Shown: positions 1-8,328 of the stretch, piece after piece
How the letters are laid out: every line of letters starts with the position of its first letter
Position numbering within the stretch: position 1 is the first letter of the stretch
Origin: Alkalihalobacillus sp. TS-13
GTDB lineage: Bacteria > Bacillota > Bacilli > Bacillales > Fictibacillaceae
Direction: 5' to 3'
DNA: 64,000 nucleotides
Assembly (NCBI RefSeq): GCF_019720915.1
Contig: NZ_JAHKSI010000001.1
Location: forward strand, 2,542,001 to 2,606,000
The notes under the pieces: generated by a model
The model's input: only the letters and a program-made list of their open reading frames with translations
Told to the model about the DNA's origin: nothing
Database searches by the model: none
Program-made: the position numbers and the translations under genes

Positions 1-214
1 ACATATCAGATAATCTTCCCACAAGGATCGCCGTTACGCTTGATGCCAGCATATAAATTGTAAAGATCCAACTGAAATAGTTCATACCACCTAAGTCAGA
101 AACAATGATCGGCAATGCTGTGCCTACGATCGTCTGGTTCAGCGCGGCAAATAACATCGAGGCCAAGACCGCTACCATGATCGTTATTTTTTGTTTGATT
201 GGTAAATGTTCCAT
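1..214 (-). CDS. MFS multidrug efflux transporter, DHA2 (EmrB/QacA) type, N-terminal part
   Basis: The reverse strand encodes the first 71 residues of a membrane transporter; the rest lies outside the window. The start is an ATG at 214 behind a GGGGTAG ribosome site. The reading has a short basic N-terminus, a first membrane segment containing LNQTIVGTALPII, which is typical of 14-helix drug/H+ antiporters, a second segment, and then GRLSD, the conserved loop motif of the major facilitator superfamily. It lies downstream of a MarR gene on the same strand, the usual layout of a MarR-controlled efflux pump in Bacillus. The substrate cannot be told. Confidence 0.8.
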   Translation of the reverse strand, partial: MEHLPIKQKITIMVAVLASMLFAALNQTIVGTALPIIVSDLGGMNYFSWIFTIYMLASSVTAILVGRLSDM

Positions 215-385
215 ATTTCGCTACCCCTAACTTTCATTAGATGAATAGTTCACTTCATGAATTATTGTCCGAAAAAGAAAACCTGGTGATTACCCATGTT
301 TTCATAATTTTTGAATACACTATCTATATAGGCTATTAAAATTGTATGCCAAAACAATCAATAAGATTTACATCCTCAGAATTTT

Positions 386-811
386 TCAAGAAGACGACGT
401 TATTTTCGAAAAGAGCTTTACCAGGGTTTTCATTTCATTATCTGATAAGTTCTTGAACTTTTCTTCCATATACCTATGCTTTTTCTTCTCAAGGAAATTC
501 ACGAGCTCCTCTCCTTTTTCGGTAAGACTGAGGTAGATCACTCTCCGATCATTTTCGGCTCGTTTCCTTCTGACCAAATCCCGTTTGACAAGACGATCCG
601 TGACCGCCGTTATATGACTTGTAGCCACATTGAATTCTTGAGAAAGCATTGAGCTCATGACCTCGTTTTTTCCCATGATGAATTTCAAGTAAGTAAATTC
701 AGTGGATGTGCATTCATCACCGAAGAGATCGTTAATTTCTTTCCGGAACATCCGGAATGTCGTACGGAAACTTTTCTCCAGTTCCCCTATCAATTGCTGT
801 CGATTATCCAT
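386..811 (-). CDS. MarR family transcriptional regulator
   Basis: A 141-residue winged-helix protein of normal MarR length. A helical dimerisation region is followed by a helix-turn-helix around residues 55-75 (LSQEFNVATSHITAVTDRLV) and a wing with the family signature ENDRRVIYLSLTEKG. The C-terminal helix is rich in lysine and glutamate. The start has an AGGTG ribosome site 8 bases upstream. The gene precedes the MFS efflux gene by 171 bases, so it probably represses itself and the pump. A TAACTA/TAGTTA inverted repeat lies just upstream. The ligand is unknown. Confidence 0.88.
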   Translation of the reverse strand: MDNRQQLIGELEKSFRTTFRMFRKEINDLFGDECTSTEFTYLKFIMGKNEVMSSMLSQEFNVATSHITAVTDRLVKRDLVRRKRAENDRRVIYLSLTEKGEELVNFLEKKKHRYMEEKFKNLSDNEMKTLVKLFSKITSSS

Positions 812-822
812 TAAACTACACC

Positions 823-844
823 TAACTATCTATACGTTTAGTTA
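823..844 (-). promoter_or_regulatory. Candidate MarR operator
   Basis: TAACTA, a 10-base spacer and TAGTTA form an inverted repeat 12 bases upstream of the marR start. Position and symmetry fit an autoregulatory MarR operator; no binding data can be read from sequence. Confidence 0.4.
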
Positions 845-992
845 ACCTTATTAAGTATATCAAATAAAACCACGAATTTAAACTCTCGAATGATTGTGTA
901 TGCATTATTTTTACTATTATAGCTTTACATTATCAATTCAGACGAATTTATACTATACTGTATATGGAGTTCTGTTTGAAAGGAAGAGTCAT

Positions 993-1415
993 ATGAATAT
1001 TGGCTTTTACTTACTGCCGAAAAGTGAAGTGAAATATTTGAATCCTGAGTCGACCATTCGACAAGCCTTAGAAAAGATGTCTTATCACAAATATACATCT
1101 GTCCCGCTTGTTGATGATGAAGGTAAATATTCAGGCACTTTGACAGAAGGAGATCTTTTATGGAAATTGAAAGAAGATCTTGATGCAGATGAGGATTATG
1201 ATGAAATCCAAAAGATCAAATTGAAAGATGTACCTATGCGGGTCAAAAATATTCCGATATCCATCAATGCCAATATGGAAGATCTGATTACACTGGCTAC
1301 TGATCAGAACTTCATTCCAATTACGGATGACGATGGACATTTCATCGGGATCATCCGGCGCAGGGATATCATCAAGTACTGTGCAAGCGTGATATGGGAA
1401 AAAAACGAAGCATAG
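993..1415 (+). CDS. CBS-domain pair protein
   Basis: A 140-residue soluble protein made almost only of two CBS motifs, roughly residues 10-60 and 80-135. Each ends in a recognisable strand-helix pair (YSGTLTEGDLLWKL, then FIGIIRRRDIIKY). CBS pairs bind adenine nucleotides and act as energy or second-messenger sensors; nothing here shows which ligand or target. The ATG at 993 was chosen because AGGAAGAG lies 6 bases upstream; the frame stays open further 5' but without a ribosome site. The gene stands alone and ends in a strong terminator. Confidence 0.82.
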   Translation: MNIGFYLLPKSEVKYLNPESTIRQALEKMSYHKYTSVPLVDDEGKYSGTLTEGDLLWKLKEDLDADEDYDEIQKIKLKDVPMRVKNIPISINANMEDLITLATDQNFIPITDDDGHFIGIIRRRDIIKYCASVIWEKNEA

Positions 1416-1424
1416 AACAAAACA

Positions 1425-1451
1425 GGCTGGCACAAAAGTGTCAGCCCTTTT
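1425..1451 (+). terminator. Rho-independent terminator after the CBS gene
   Basis: GGCTGGCAC and GTGTCAGCC form a stem with an AAAA-type loop, followed by CTTTTTAT. Confidence 0.85.
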
Positions 1452-1491
1452 TATATCCTTTCAGCTGCAAAGTCTACGATCGATAAGGTCG

Positions 1492-1698
1492 TCACTTTCT
1501 GTAGATCAAGATATCCTGACCTTGCTTTGAGAAGCGGTCGTTGTGGTTCTCCAAAGGGAATGAAATCAACGATGCGATGCCTTCTTCACCCGTATTAAGG
1601 ACCACCCTCTTCCCCACTTCCTTCAACAGAAGAACCCCTTTTTGTGAATAGATATCCGCTTTTAATCGTGTTCCTACTTCAAGGCCATTTTGATTCAT
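1492..1698 (-). CDS. Small conserved-looking protein, function unknown
   Basis: A 68-residue protein with a strong GGGGGGT ribosome site 6 bases before its ATG. The sequence alternates short hydrophobic strands with charged turns (LKADIYSQKGVLLLKEVG, then RVVLNTGEEGIASLISF), which suggests a small beta-rich soluble fold, but I do not recognise a family. There is no signal peptide or membrane segment. It converges with the CBS gene, so it is a single-gene unit. Confidence 0.6.
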   Translation of the reverse strand: MNQNGLEVGTRLKADIYSQKGVLLLKEVGKRVVLNTGEEGIASLISFPLENHNDRFSKQGQDILIYRK

Positions 1699-1990
1699 TA
1701 GACACCCCCCATGTCTAAAAACTGTTCTGACCCATTCAATTCTATTCTTTTTGGCTTTGGAGGTGAGACACCGCAGTCACAACGCGCAAAGAGACTTGTG
1801 GATTCCCGGAAAGAGAGTGAATTCTGTGTAAATTAACAGATGAATAATTACTGTCGGTTTCTTTTAAATGCAAATTATGTTTTTTTATACAATTATTATC
1901 GGTTATCTTCCATCTTCTTTACACCTTATCGTTTTTACACGTATTTTTAAGGGTACTATAAAGAATATTCAAATTGAGAGGAAAGTTTTG

Positions 1991-3493
1991 ATGAAACGGA
2001 TCAGACAATTTTTTTTGTGCCTTATCATGATCATTTGTGTTGGAATCATCATATCAGCAAAGCAACCGACAGACATTAAACTTATGGCTGGAATCATCTA
2101 TCTTGGTATCGCATTATCAGTCTGTTATGTGTTGATGCTTGAAAACCGTTCTCCTTATAAAACCCTTTTGTGGATGTATGCGATTCTCTTCATCCCGATC
2201 ATTGGGTACATTTTTTTCATCTATTCAGGTCAGCTTGAAGTAAAAGGTCATTTATTCAAGGAAAAACGGTTGGATAACTACAAACAAGCTCAAAAGATGC
2301 AGCTTGAAAACAAAACCTCTGGAAGATGGACACACCTGCATGAATCAGAAAGGGAATTCTCCAAACTGATCACGGCTGTTAGTGATCAGACCATCAGTTT
2401 TCATTCCTATACGGAAGTGCTTCGCAATGGTGATGAAAAATTCCCCCGTTTGTTATCGGAATTGAAGAATGCGAAAGATTACATCCATATGGAATATTAT
2501 ATTTTTCGTTCAGATGATATCGGAAGACAGATTATAAATGTTTTGTGTGAGAAAGCTGCTGAGGGGGTTGAAGTCCGCTTCGTTTATGACGGAATCGGAA
2601 GCCTTAAGATTTCAGATCGTGATGTCTCCCGAATGAAAGAAGCAGGGGTCCAGGTTCATAGCTTCCTTCCGATCAGGAAAGGGTTTTTCAATCAAAAATT
2701 CAATTTCAGGAACCACCGGAAAATCGTCGTCATCGATAATCACATTGGTTTTGTGGGAGGGTTGAATGTTGGGAATGAATATCTGGGGAGAGACGAGAAA
2801 TTCGGATATTGGCGTGACACTCATCTTATCGTAAAAGGGGAAGCGTTACGGGATTTACAACGTGTCTTTCTTTTGGATTGGAGCTATGTCAATGATGAAT
2901 CGTTATTTGTAGAACGATATTTGGCAATGGACGCAAGTGAAGAAAGCGGCGGGGTCCAGGTCGTTCCGAGTGGACCTGACACTTCCCAAGGTGTAATGAG
3001 CTATTTATACTACAGTATGATCACTTTTGCACAAAAATCAGTATGGATCACAACGCCATATTTTATACCGAGTAAAGAGATTCGTACTGCTCTTCTCATC
3101 GCTGCCATTAAAGGAATCGATGTCAGATTGATGGTTCCCGAGACGAACGATAGCTTTTTAACGCAATATGCAACGCGGTCCTATTTCAGTGAGCTTTTAC
3201 GATATGGGGTTAAGATTTATTTGTATCAGAAGGGGTTCCATCATCAAAAAACGATCATTGTCGATGGGAATTATGCTACTCTGGGAACAGCGAACGTAGA
3301 TTTGCGTAGCTTCCATCTTAATTTTGAGGTCAATGTGTTCATGTTCCGCACCCCGACTATTGAAACACTTGTTACCCAATATGAAGAGGATTTGTATGAC
3401 AGTTTGGAAGTGAATTTGGAAACCCATAAAAAGCGCGGGTTGTGCCTCAGGACGAAAGAATCGTTTAGTAGGTTGTTCTCTCCTGTCCTTTAA
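1991..3493 (+). CDS. cls: Cardiolipin synthase (phospholipase D superfamily)
   Basis: A 500-residue membrane enzyme that condenses two phosphatidylglycerol molecules into cardiolipin plus glycerol. Two N-terminal membrane helices (about residues 7-25 and 33-80) precede two phospholipase-D halves, each with an HxK(x)4D motif: HRKIVVID starting at H242 and HQKTIIVD starting at H418. The second is followed by TLGTANVDLRS, typical of the family. The ATG at 1991 follows GAGAGGAAAG, so the longer upstream reading is not used. Length matches Bacillus Cls enzymes. It is monocistronic, with a terminator directly downstream. Confidence 0.93.
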   Translation: MKRIRQFFLCLIMIICVGIIISAKQPTDIKLMAGIIYLGIALSVCYVLMLENRSPYKTLLWMYAILFIPIIGYIFFIYSGQLEVKGHLFKEKRLDNYKQAQKMQLENKTSGRWTHLHESEREFSKLITAVSDQTISFHSYTEVLRNGDEKFPRLLSELKNAKDYIHMEYYIFRSDDIGRQIINVLCEKAAEGVEVRFVYDGIGSLKISDRDVSRMKEAGVQVHSFLPIRKGFFNQKFNFRNHRKIVVIDNHIGFVGGLNVGNEYLGRDEKFGYWRDTHLIVKGEALRDLQRVFLLDWSYVNDESLFVERYLAMDASEESGGVQVVPSGPDTSQGVMSYLYYSMITFAQKSVWITTPYFIPSKEIRTALLIAAIKGIDVRLMVPETNDSFLTQYATRSYFSELLRYGVKIYLYQKGFHHQKTIIVDGNYATLGTANVDLRSFHLNFEVNVFMFRTPTIETLVTQYEEDLYDSLEVNLETHKKRGLCLRTKESFSRLFSPVL

Positions 3494-3496
3494 TAT

Positions 3497-3525
3497 CAGG
3501 CTGGCTTTAGAGTCGGCTTTTTTGT
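3497..3525 (+). terminator. Terminator after cls
   Basis: GCTGGCT and AGTCGGC pair with G-U wobbles around a TTAG loop and are followed by TTTTTTG. Confidence 0.65.
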
Positions 3526-3539
3526 GTGTTGTTCATAAG

Positions 3540-3715
3540 GTTGATTTTGGGCAGCACATGGTGTATAAAACTTTAGATTGTCTGATTTTAGCACTTATAC
3601 GGTCACGAGATGGCCATAAACACTTGATTTTGTCCGTATGAAAGGTTTATACCGTCACAAGCTAGCTAAAAATGAATTACTTTGTCCGTATTGAGCCTAC
3701 TCCTGGCAAAGAAAG
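3540..3715. repeat. Gene-free stretch with a degenerate repeated phrase
   Basis: No credible gene lies between cls and the next gene. The stretch contains imperfect copies of a phrase resembling tttgtccgtat ... tataccgtcacaagctagc: 'acttatacggtcacgagatggccataaa', then 'ggtttataccgtcacaagctagctaaa', each followed by a tttgtccgtat run. It is one of several phrase-repeat regions in this window. Confidence 0.5.
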
Positions 3716-3793
3716 AGAATATATAAGTACCGGTTATTATGAAAAAGTTCATTCCGTACATACTAATCGAAAGACGATTGTATTGGAGGGTGT

Positions 3794-4078
3794 ATGGCTA
3801 TGGGATGGATATTTCCGATTGGTTTTTGGGTGATCGGTACGCTTGTTGCGGCAAGTCCTGGTGTTATTTTTCGATTAGTGGAGAAGGAAAAAGAAACGTT
3901 ACGAGAAGAAGCAGAGGAAACGAGGTCCCGTGATCATTTAGCTTCCGTATTTTTCACAGTTGAAGAAAAACTGATGAGCTCAATCCCGTGGTGGTCTTTT
4001 ACGTTGATCTGTTCAATTTTGGCAGTCTTCCTATTCACATTCGGTTTCATCGCATTAAGCTTTGTCTTAACATGGTAA
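3794..4078 (+). CDS. Small membrane protein, function unknown
   Basis: A 94-residue protein with a hydrophobic segment at residues 4-28, a charged central stretch rich in E, K and R (about 30-50), and a second hydrophobic segment at residues 64-92. That predicts two membrane helices joined by a polar loop. TTGGAGGG lies 7 bases before the ATG. No family is recognised. It converges with the following minus-strand gene, with only 8 bases between the stop codons. Confidence 0.6.
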   Translation: MAMGWIFPIGFWVIGTLVAASPGVIFRLVEKEKETLREEAEETRSRDHLASVFFTVEEKLMSSIPWWSFTLICSILAVFLFTFGFIALSFVLTW

Positions 4079-4086
4079 ACCATCGA

Positions 4087-4938
4087 TTATTCATCATCTT
4101 TAAGAAGAGTATCAAAATCCACGGTCCAGCGACTCGTCAAACTATCTCTTTTCAACCTCATGACAGCATAATGTTTATCAAGCCCTCTTCTACTTGTCAA
4201 TACTTCAACGGAGTATTCGGTTACAAGTAAATTGGAGGGTTCTTTTTCGGATAATGGTTTATTTGGATGCACAAAGAATAACTTTTTCAACTTGCTCCTT
4301 CTGATTGGATGGCTAACTGTTTTGTTGATGATCTTAATATCCTCCTGATTGACAGCATGGATGAATATACTTGCCAATTCATCGCTTGTCGCTTTTTCAA
4401 TATAACTGTCCAGTTTTCCTGAAGCTTTTAAAATCATCAGTTGGTGTGATGGATCTTCTTTCCTAGATTTATGTGTTGTACTTTTCGGGAGATGAATGCA
4501 GAAGTGACCCGGAAAATTATTTGCTAACGCGCCCGCACCATGAGGCATCCCATGCATAGAGGCTGGAATCATCTCTGACCCGTTTCGAATGAAGATCGCT
4601 CTCCGTTTCCAGCTCCATTTTCCATCATAAATCTGTCTCATGATTGCTGTATCTGTTTTAGTAAGCGGTTGGACATCGGCATGGTGTTCCCCCGCCCTCC
4701 TTTGCACTGTGAAAAACAATCCTGTTTCCATGTCAACAACTTCAAATGTACTTTTTCTCGGAAAAATCGCATCCGTTTCTTCCCATGTTTTCCACTCGAT
4801 CCTTTCCGGCAAATGAGTCCCATCGTCGAAAATCGATGGAAGGTTCTCAACTTTGATCCCGTGCGCAAAGATCTCTTCCCTTGGGAAAAGACTCGTTAAC
4901 AGTCCACAAATAATAACAATAAGTAAGCTTCGTCTCAT
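4087..4938 (-). CDS. Secreted protein with conserved GHFCIH-type domain, function unknown
   Basis: A 283-residue exported protein. MRRSLLIVIICGLLTSLF is a signal peptide, and I start at the ATG at 4938 because GGAG sits 8 bases upstream; an upstream ATG pair at 4956-4959 is also possible. The mature part contains FEVVDMETGLFFTVQRRAG, then HADVQPLT, KWSWKRRAIFI and GMPHGAGALANNFPGHFCIH, a block I recall from other Bacillus secreted proteins of unknown role. The His/Cys-rich GHFCIH strand looks superficially like an L,D-transpeptidase active site, but the full YkuD pattern is absent, so no activity is assigned. Confidence 0.65.
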   Translation of the reverse strand: MRRSLLIVIICGLLTSLFPREEIFAHGIKVENLPSIFDDGTHLPERIEWKTWEETDAIFPRKSTFEVVDMETGLFFTVQRRAGEHHADVQPLTKTDTAIMRQIYDGKWSWKRRAIFIRNGSEMIPASMHGMPHGAGALANNFPGHFCIHLPKSTTHKSRKEDPSHQLMILKASGKLDSYIEKATSDELASIFIHAVNQEDIKIINKTVSHPIRRSKLKKLFFVHPNKPLSEKEPSNLLVTEYSVEVLTSRRGLDKHYAVMRLKRDSLTSRWTVDFDTLLKDDE

Positions 4939-5090
4939 TTCATGTTCTCCGTTCATCATTATTTCGTTCCTTTATTATTGTGGCTTTGAACCATTTCACT
5001 CTATAACAGGTAATATTTGTACTCTGAGGATTTGATCTACCAGTATCAGAAGTACTATCTAGAAGGGAATGCTAATCATAATAAGGAGTG

Positions 5091-5258
5091 ATGAAGATGA
5101 AAAACAAGAAAAAACGATTGGTGGAAATCGAGCACCCTTATATAAGAGAAATTGAAGAACACACTGAACACCCAGGTGTAGACGAAGAACGAGATGGGGA
5201 CCTTGTCCAACACGTATCTGACGAGGTAAACCCACAAGCTGAACAAGCTCAGGGTTAA
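5091..5258 (+). CDS. Small acidic/charged protein, function unknown
   Basis: A 55-residue protein preceded by AAGGAG 6 bases before its ATG. It starts with a lysine run (MKMKNKKKR) and continues as a highly charged, histidine-containing acidic tail with no hydrophobic segment. It is probably soluble and partly disordered. A long palindromic terminator follows. I do not recognise a family; the clear ribosome site and terminator support a real gene. Confidence 0.6.
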   Translation: MKMKNKKKRLVEIEHPYIREIEEHTEHPGVDEERDGDLVQHVSDEVNPQAEQAQG

Positions 5259-5267
5259 TTAAATTAA

Positions 5268-5337
5268 AGGGGCTGTCCAATAAGTGCCTAACTCTCCTAT
5301 ATTACATGAGGGTCTGATTCACTTTTGGAAGCCCCTA
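5268..5337 (+). terminator. Long palindromic terminator of the GGGGCTGTC family
   Basis: GGGGCTGTCCAATAAGTG on the left and CACTTTTGGAAGCCCC on the right form a long imperfect stem. Similar structures lie at 15331-15452 and 33036-33088. It lies between convergent genes and may stop transcription both ways. Confidence 0.6.
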
Positions 5338-5344
5338 TAAATAA

Positions 5345-6271
5345 TTAGTTTTTATCCCCAAGCCTAATTCTTGGGTCAATCAATCCATAGGCAAAATCCA
5401 CAATCAAGATCATCGCTATGAACAAAAAGGAAAAGAACAATGTCGTACCCATAATTACTGGGTAATCGTTCATAGTAATTGATCGTACAAACTGTTCGCC
5501 GAGTCCTGGTACAGAAAAGATCTGTTCAATGACAAGGGTTCCTGTCATAATACCGACCAGCATTGGACCGAGAACGGTAATTAGTGGAATCAGAGCATTA
5601 CGAACTGCATGGAACACTACTACGTTAGCTGAATTGACCCCTTTCGCCTTTGCCAAAATGATATAATCCTGATTCAATACTTCCAAAAGTTCTGTCCTCA
5701 TGAATCTCGCTGTTACTGCCATCGGAAAGATCATCAGAGCTATTGTAGGAAGAATCGTATACTCGAATCCTTCCCAAAACGCTACTGGAAGCCATTGAAG
5801 TTTAACTCCTACATAGTATTGAAGTAAACCTGCAAAAACGAAACTTGGTATGGAGATACCGATTACGGAAAGTAAGGTCGATGAGTAGTCTAAATATGAA
5901 TTATGCCGGACTGCTGCTATGATTCCGAGAACCATCCCAAACAAACTGCCGAAGATCATCGACTGGAATCCGAGCTGGGCAGAAGGACCAATTCTTTGAA
6001 GGATCAAATCGGTAACTTTCCTCCCCTCAAACTGAAAAGAAATACCGAGATCTCCCTGCACAAGATTTGTCATGTATTTCACATACTGCAAAGGGATAGG
6101 ATCATTCAAATTATATTTTTCGAGAATGATCGCCTCCTGTTCAGCGGTCAACTTCGCCTGGTTGCTTAAAGGAGAACCTGGCATCAATTTCATCAAGAAA
6201 AACGTTGCAGAAGCTATGACAAATAATGTAATGATTAGATACAAGATCCGCTTTAAAAAATATGCTTTCAT
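5345..6271 (-). CDS. Peptide-type ABC transporter permease, OppB/DppB family (orphan)
   Basis: A 308-residue inner-membrane permease. It opens with the family's KRILYLIITLFVIASATFFLMK segment, followed by GSPLSNQAKLTAEQ and the long periplasmic-type loop. The later helices carry ARFMRTELLEVLNQDYIILAKAKG, the EAA loop that contacts the ATPase, and it ends in DPRIRLG as OppB/DppB proteins do. Length is normal. No second permease, ATPase or binding protein is adjacent, so it is an isolated subunit. The only candidate partner in the window is the binding-protein-less operon at 15.5-19.1 kb, which already has two permeases. Confidence 0.85.
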   Translation of the reverse strand: MKAYFLKRILYLIITLFVIASATFFLMKLMPGSPLSNQAKLTAEQEAIILEKYNLNDPIPLQYVKYMTNLVQGDLGISFQFEGRKVTDLILQRIGPSAQLGFQSMIFGSLFGMVLGIIAAVRHNSYLDYSSTLLSVIGISIPSFVFAGLLQYYVGVKLQWLPVAFWEGFEYTILPTIALMIFPMAVTARFMRTELLEVLNQDYIILAKAKGVNSANVVVFHAVRNALIPLITVLGPMLVGIMTGTLVIEQIFSVPGLGEQFVRSITMNDYPVIMGTTLFFSFLFIAMILIVDFAYGLIDPRIRLGDKN

Positions 6272-6389
6272 TGAGACACCCCCATTTTTTCTGACTTTTT
6301 TGATATTTTAAAGTATAATGGAAAGTAGAATATGGAAAAAAGTGAAAAATTTGTTGGGAGTTGTTCCCCTTTTTCGAGGAGGTGCTGTG

Positions 6390-6737
6390 ATGAAATACGG
6401 AACATATTATTTGCAGCTATGTAATCTTTTCTCTGCTGAAGAACATGTGGAAGTTCCTTTAAAACGTCTAGCAGATGAGTGGAAAATTACAACTCGTTAT
6501 GCGAAGAAAATCATCCGAGAATTACATAAACAAAAATTCATTGAATGGAATCCAGGAATCGGTCGTGGAAACCTATCTAAATTACGACTTTTATACAGCA
6601 AAAATGATGTCGTAATCGGTTTAGCGAAAGAACATGTGCGAAAGAAAAAAATCCAGGAAGCCTTTACGGTCATCCATACACATGCCCCTGAGGTCAAAGA
6701 AAACTTTGTGGACTGGCTGTCTGACCCATCTTTATAA
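6390..6737 (+). CDS. Isolated SgrR-type N-terminal DNA-binding domain
   Basis: A 115-residue protein matching the N-terminal winged-helix domain of SgrR-like regulators: MKYGTYYLQLCNLF, then LKRLADEWKITTRYAKKII as helix-turn-helix, and the signature FIEWNPGIGRGNLSKL. Known members are about 550-600 residues, with a peptide-binding SBP_bac_5 domain after this region. Here a stop ends the reading straight after the domain and nothing like the ligand domain follows before the next gene. GAGGAGG 7 bases before the ATG shows the start is intact. Either a truncated relic or a genuine one-domain regulator, lying divergent from the orphan OppB permease. Confidence 0.75.
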   Translation: MKYGTYYLQLCNLFSAEEHVEVPLKRLADEWKITTRYAKKIIRELHKQKFIEWNPGIGRGNLSKLRLLYSKNDVVIGLAKEHVRKKKIQEAFTVIHTHAPEVKENFVDWLSDPSL

Positions 6738-6750
6738 GTTAAAATAAAAA

Positions 6751-6778
6751 CTCAAATGTTCGGGAGGAACAATTTGAG
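6751..6778 (-). terminator. Terminator of the aldehyde dehydrogenase gene
   Basis: CTCAAATGTTC and GAACAATTTGAG pair around GGGAG. On the minus strand the stem is followed by TTTTTATTTT, so it serves the minus-strand gene, although it lies just past the plus-strand SgrR-like stop. Confidence 0.75.
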
Positions 6779-6824
6779 TCGATCTTTAACGTTGGGGCCA
6801 TCACATGAAAATGGCTTTATTGAA

Positions 6825-8195
6825 TTATTTCAACAACCTTCTCATGATTTTCAGCCCATGTTTGTTCGATGGGTATCGAAAGGCAATGTCAAAGCGGTTC
6901 GTCTGCTTGACAATACTTTTTTGATGAGAAAAAGCATCAAAACTTGCTTTACCATGATAACTGCCGGTTCCACTTTCCCCAACACCACCGAATGGTAAAT
7001 AAGGTGATGCGACATGAACCAACGTGTCGTTGATACACCCCCCTCCAAAAGATAAGCTATCCATGACACGCCTCTGCTGTTCTACTGATTCTGAAAACAA
7101 ATAAAGCGCTAAGGGCTTTGGATATTTACGGACATCATGGATGACCTGATCGATCGAATCATATTCCATAACTGGCAATATAGGTCCGAATATTTCTTCT
7201 TGCATGACCGGATCAGACCAGCCGACTTGATCGATCAACGTCGGTTCGATCGACAAGGAACCCTCATCTTTCTTACCGCCTGTTATGATCCGTCCGTCCT
7301 CAAGATATCGGCTGAGCCTTTGGAAATGATTCATATTCACGATATGCGTTATTTCAGGGTTTTCAAGTGGGTTTGCACCATAGAATTCATCGATGTACTT
7401 TTTAATCTTCGTTATCAATTCAGCCTTCACTTGTTCGTGAACATATAGATAATCTGGTGCAATACAGGTTTGACCTGCATTTGTGAATTTCCCCCATACA
7501 ACCCTTTTGGCTGCAAGTTCAAGATTTGCACTTTCATCGACAATGGCCGGACTTTTTCCACCGAGTTCCAAAGTCACGGGAATCAATTTTTTAGAAGCTG
7601 CTTCCATGACGATTTTTCCGACAATCACGCTTCCAGTAAAGAAAATTTTATCGAAGTCTTGTTCGAGCAGCTCCTGGCTTACTTCCACTCCACCCTCTAC
7701 AACTGCAACATAACGCTCTTCATATATTTCTCCAATCAGTTTCGAAATGACTTTAGAGACAGTCGGCGTCAGCTCTGAAGGTTTGAGGATCCCGCAGTTG
7801 CCTGCCGCAATCGCCCCGACCAACGGTGAAATTTGCAGCTGAAAAGGATAATTCCAAGGAGCGATGATTAAACATACGCCATAAGGCTCCGATTGAATAT
7901 AACTTTTTGAGCCGAAGTGTGTGACTGCTGTTTTTACCCGTACCGGCTTTGCCCATTTTTTTAAATGCTTGAGAGTGAAACTGATTTCTTTGTGTAATAT
8001 GCCTACCTCTGATGAATAGGCTTCAAATTCGGATTTGTTGAGGTCTTTTTTTAATGCACCTAAGATATCAGTCTCGTATTTGTTGATTGCATCTCTCAAT
8101 TTCTTAAGCTGTTGGATGCGGAAATCGACAGTCTTTGTTTCTCCTGAGAAAAAATAAGTACGTTGCAGCTGAAGGATTTCTTGAATCGTTGGCAC
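6825..8195 (-). CDS. NAD(P)-dependent aldehyde dehydrogenase (YwdH-like)
   Basis: A 456-residue cytosolic class-3-like aldehyde dehydrogenase that oxidises aldehydes to acids. The active-site cysteine is C244 in NAGQTCIAPDY and the general base is E210 in TLELGGKSP; the Asn of APWNYPFQL and the PFGGVGESGTG loop are also present. The start is a GTG at 8195 with GGAGG 9 bases upstream; an in-frame GTG at 8222 lacks a ribosome site. The resulting 456 residues match B. subtilis YwdH as I recall it. The promoter region holds a perfect 9-bp inverted repeat shared with the divergent gene. Substrate unknown; a C-terminal basic tail (GLKIMRRLLK) is typical of membrane-associated members. Confidence 0.9.
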   Translation of the reverse strand: MPTIQEILQLQRTYFFSGETKTVDFRIQQLKKLRDAINKYETDILGALKKDLNKSEFEAYSSEVGILHKEISFTLKHLKKWAKPVRVKTAVTHFGSKSYIQSEPYGVCLIIAPWNYPFQLQISPLVGAIAAGNCGILKPSELTPTVSKVISKLIGEIYEERYVAVVEGGVEVSQELLEQDFDKIFFTGSVIVGKIVMEAASKKLIPVTLELGGKSPAIVDESANLELAAKRVVWGKFTNAGQTCIAPDYLYVHEQVKAELITKIKKYIDEFYGANPLENPEITHIVNMNHFQRLSRYLEDGRIITGGKKDEGSLSIEPTLIDQVGWSDPVMQEEIFGPILPVMEYDSIDQVIHDVRKYPKPLALYLFSESVEQQRRVMDSLSFGGGCINDTLVHVASPYLPFGGVGESGTGSYHGKASFDAFSHQKSIVKQTNRFDIAFRYPSNKHGLKIMRRLLK

Positions 8196-8238
8196 GTTTG
8201 ACGCCCTCCGTTCACTAGTCACAATACGTAATCAAAAT

Positions 8239-8265
8239 GTATCGTATCTAAAATGTATACGATAC
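8239..8265. promoter_or_regulatory. Perfect palindromic operator (TetR-type) between divergent genes
   Basis: GTATCGTAT, nine bases, ATACGATAC: a perfect 9-bp inverted repeat between the aldehyde dehydrogenase and the divergent gene at 8329. Size and symmetry are typical of TetR/AcrR operators. No TetR gene is in the window, so the repressor is encoded elsewhere. Confidence 0.6.
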
Positions 8266-8328
8266 GTTTGTTTTTTTCAAAATTTTAGATAAACTAAGGT
8301 CATTACATTTGTATTGAGGAGATCCGTC

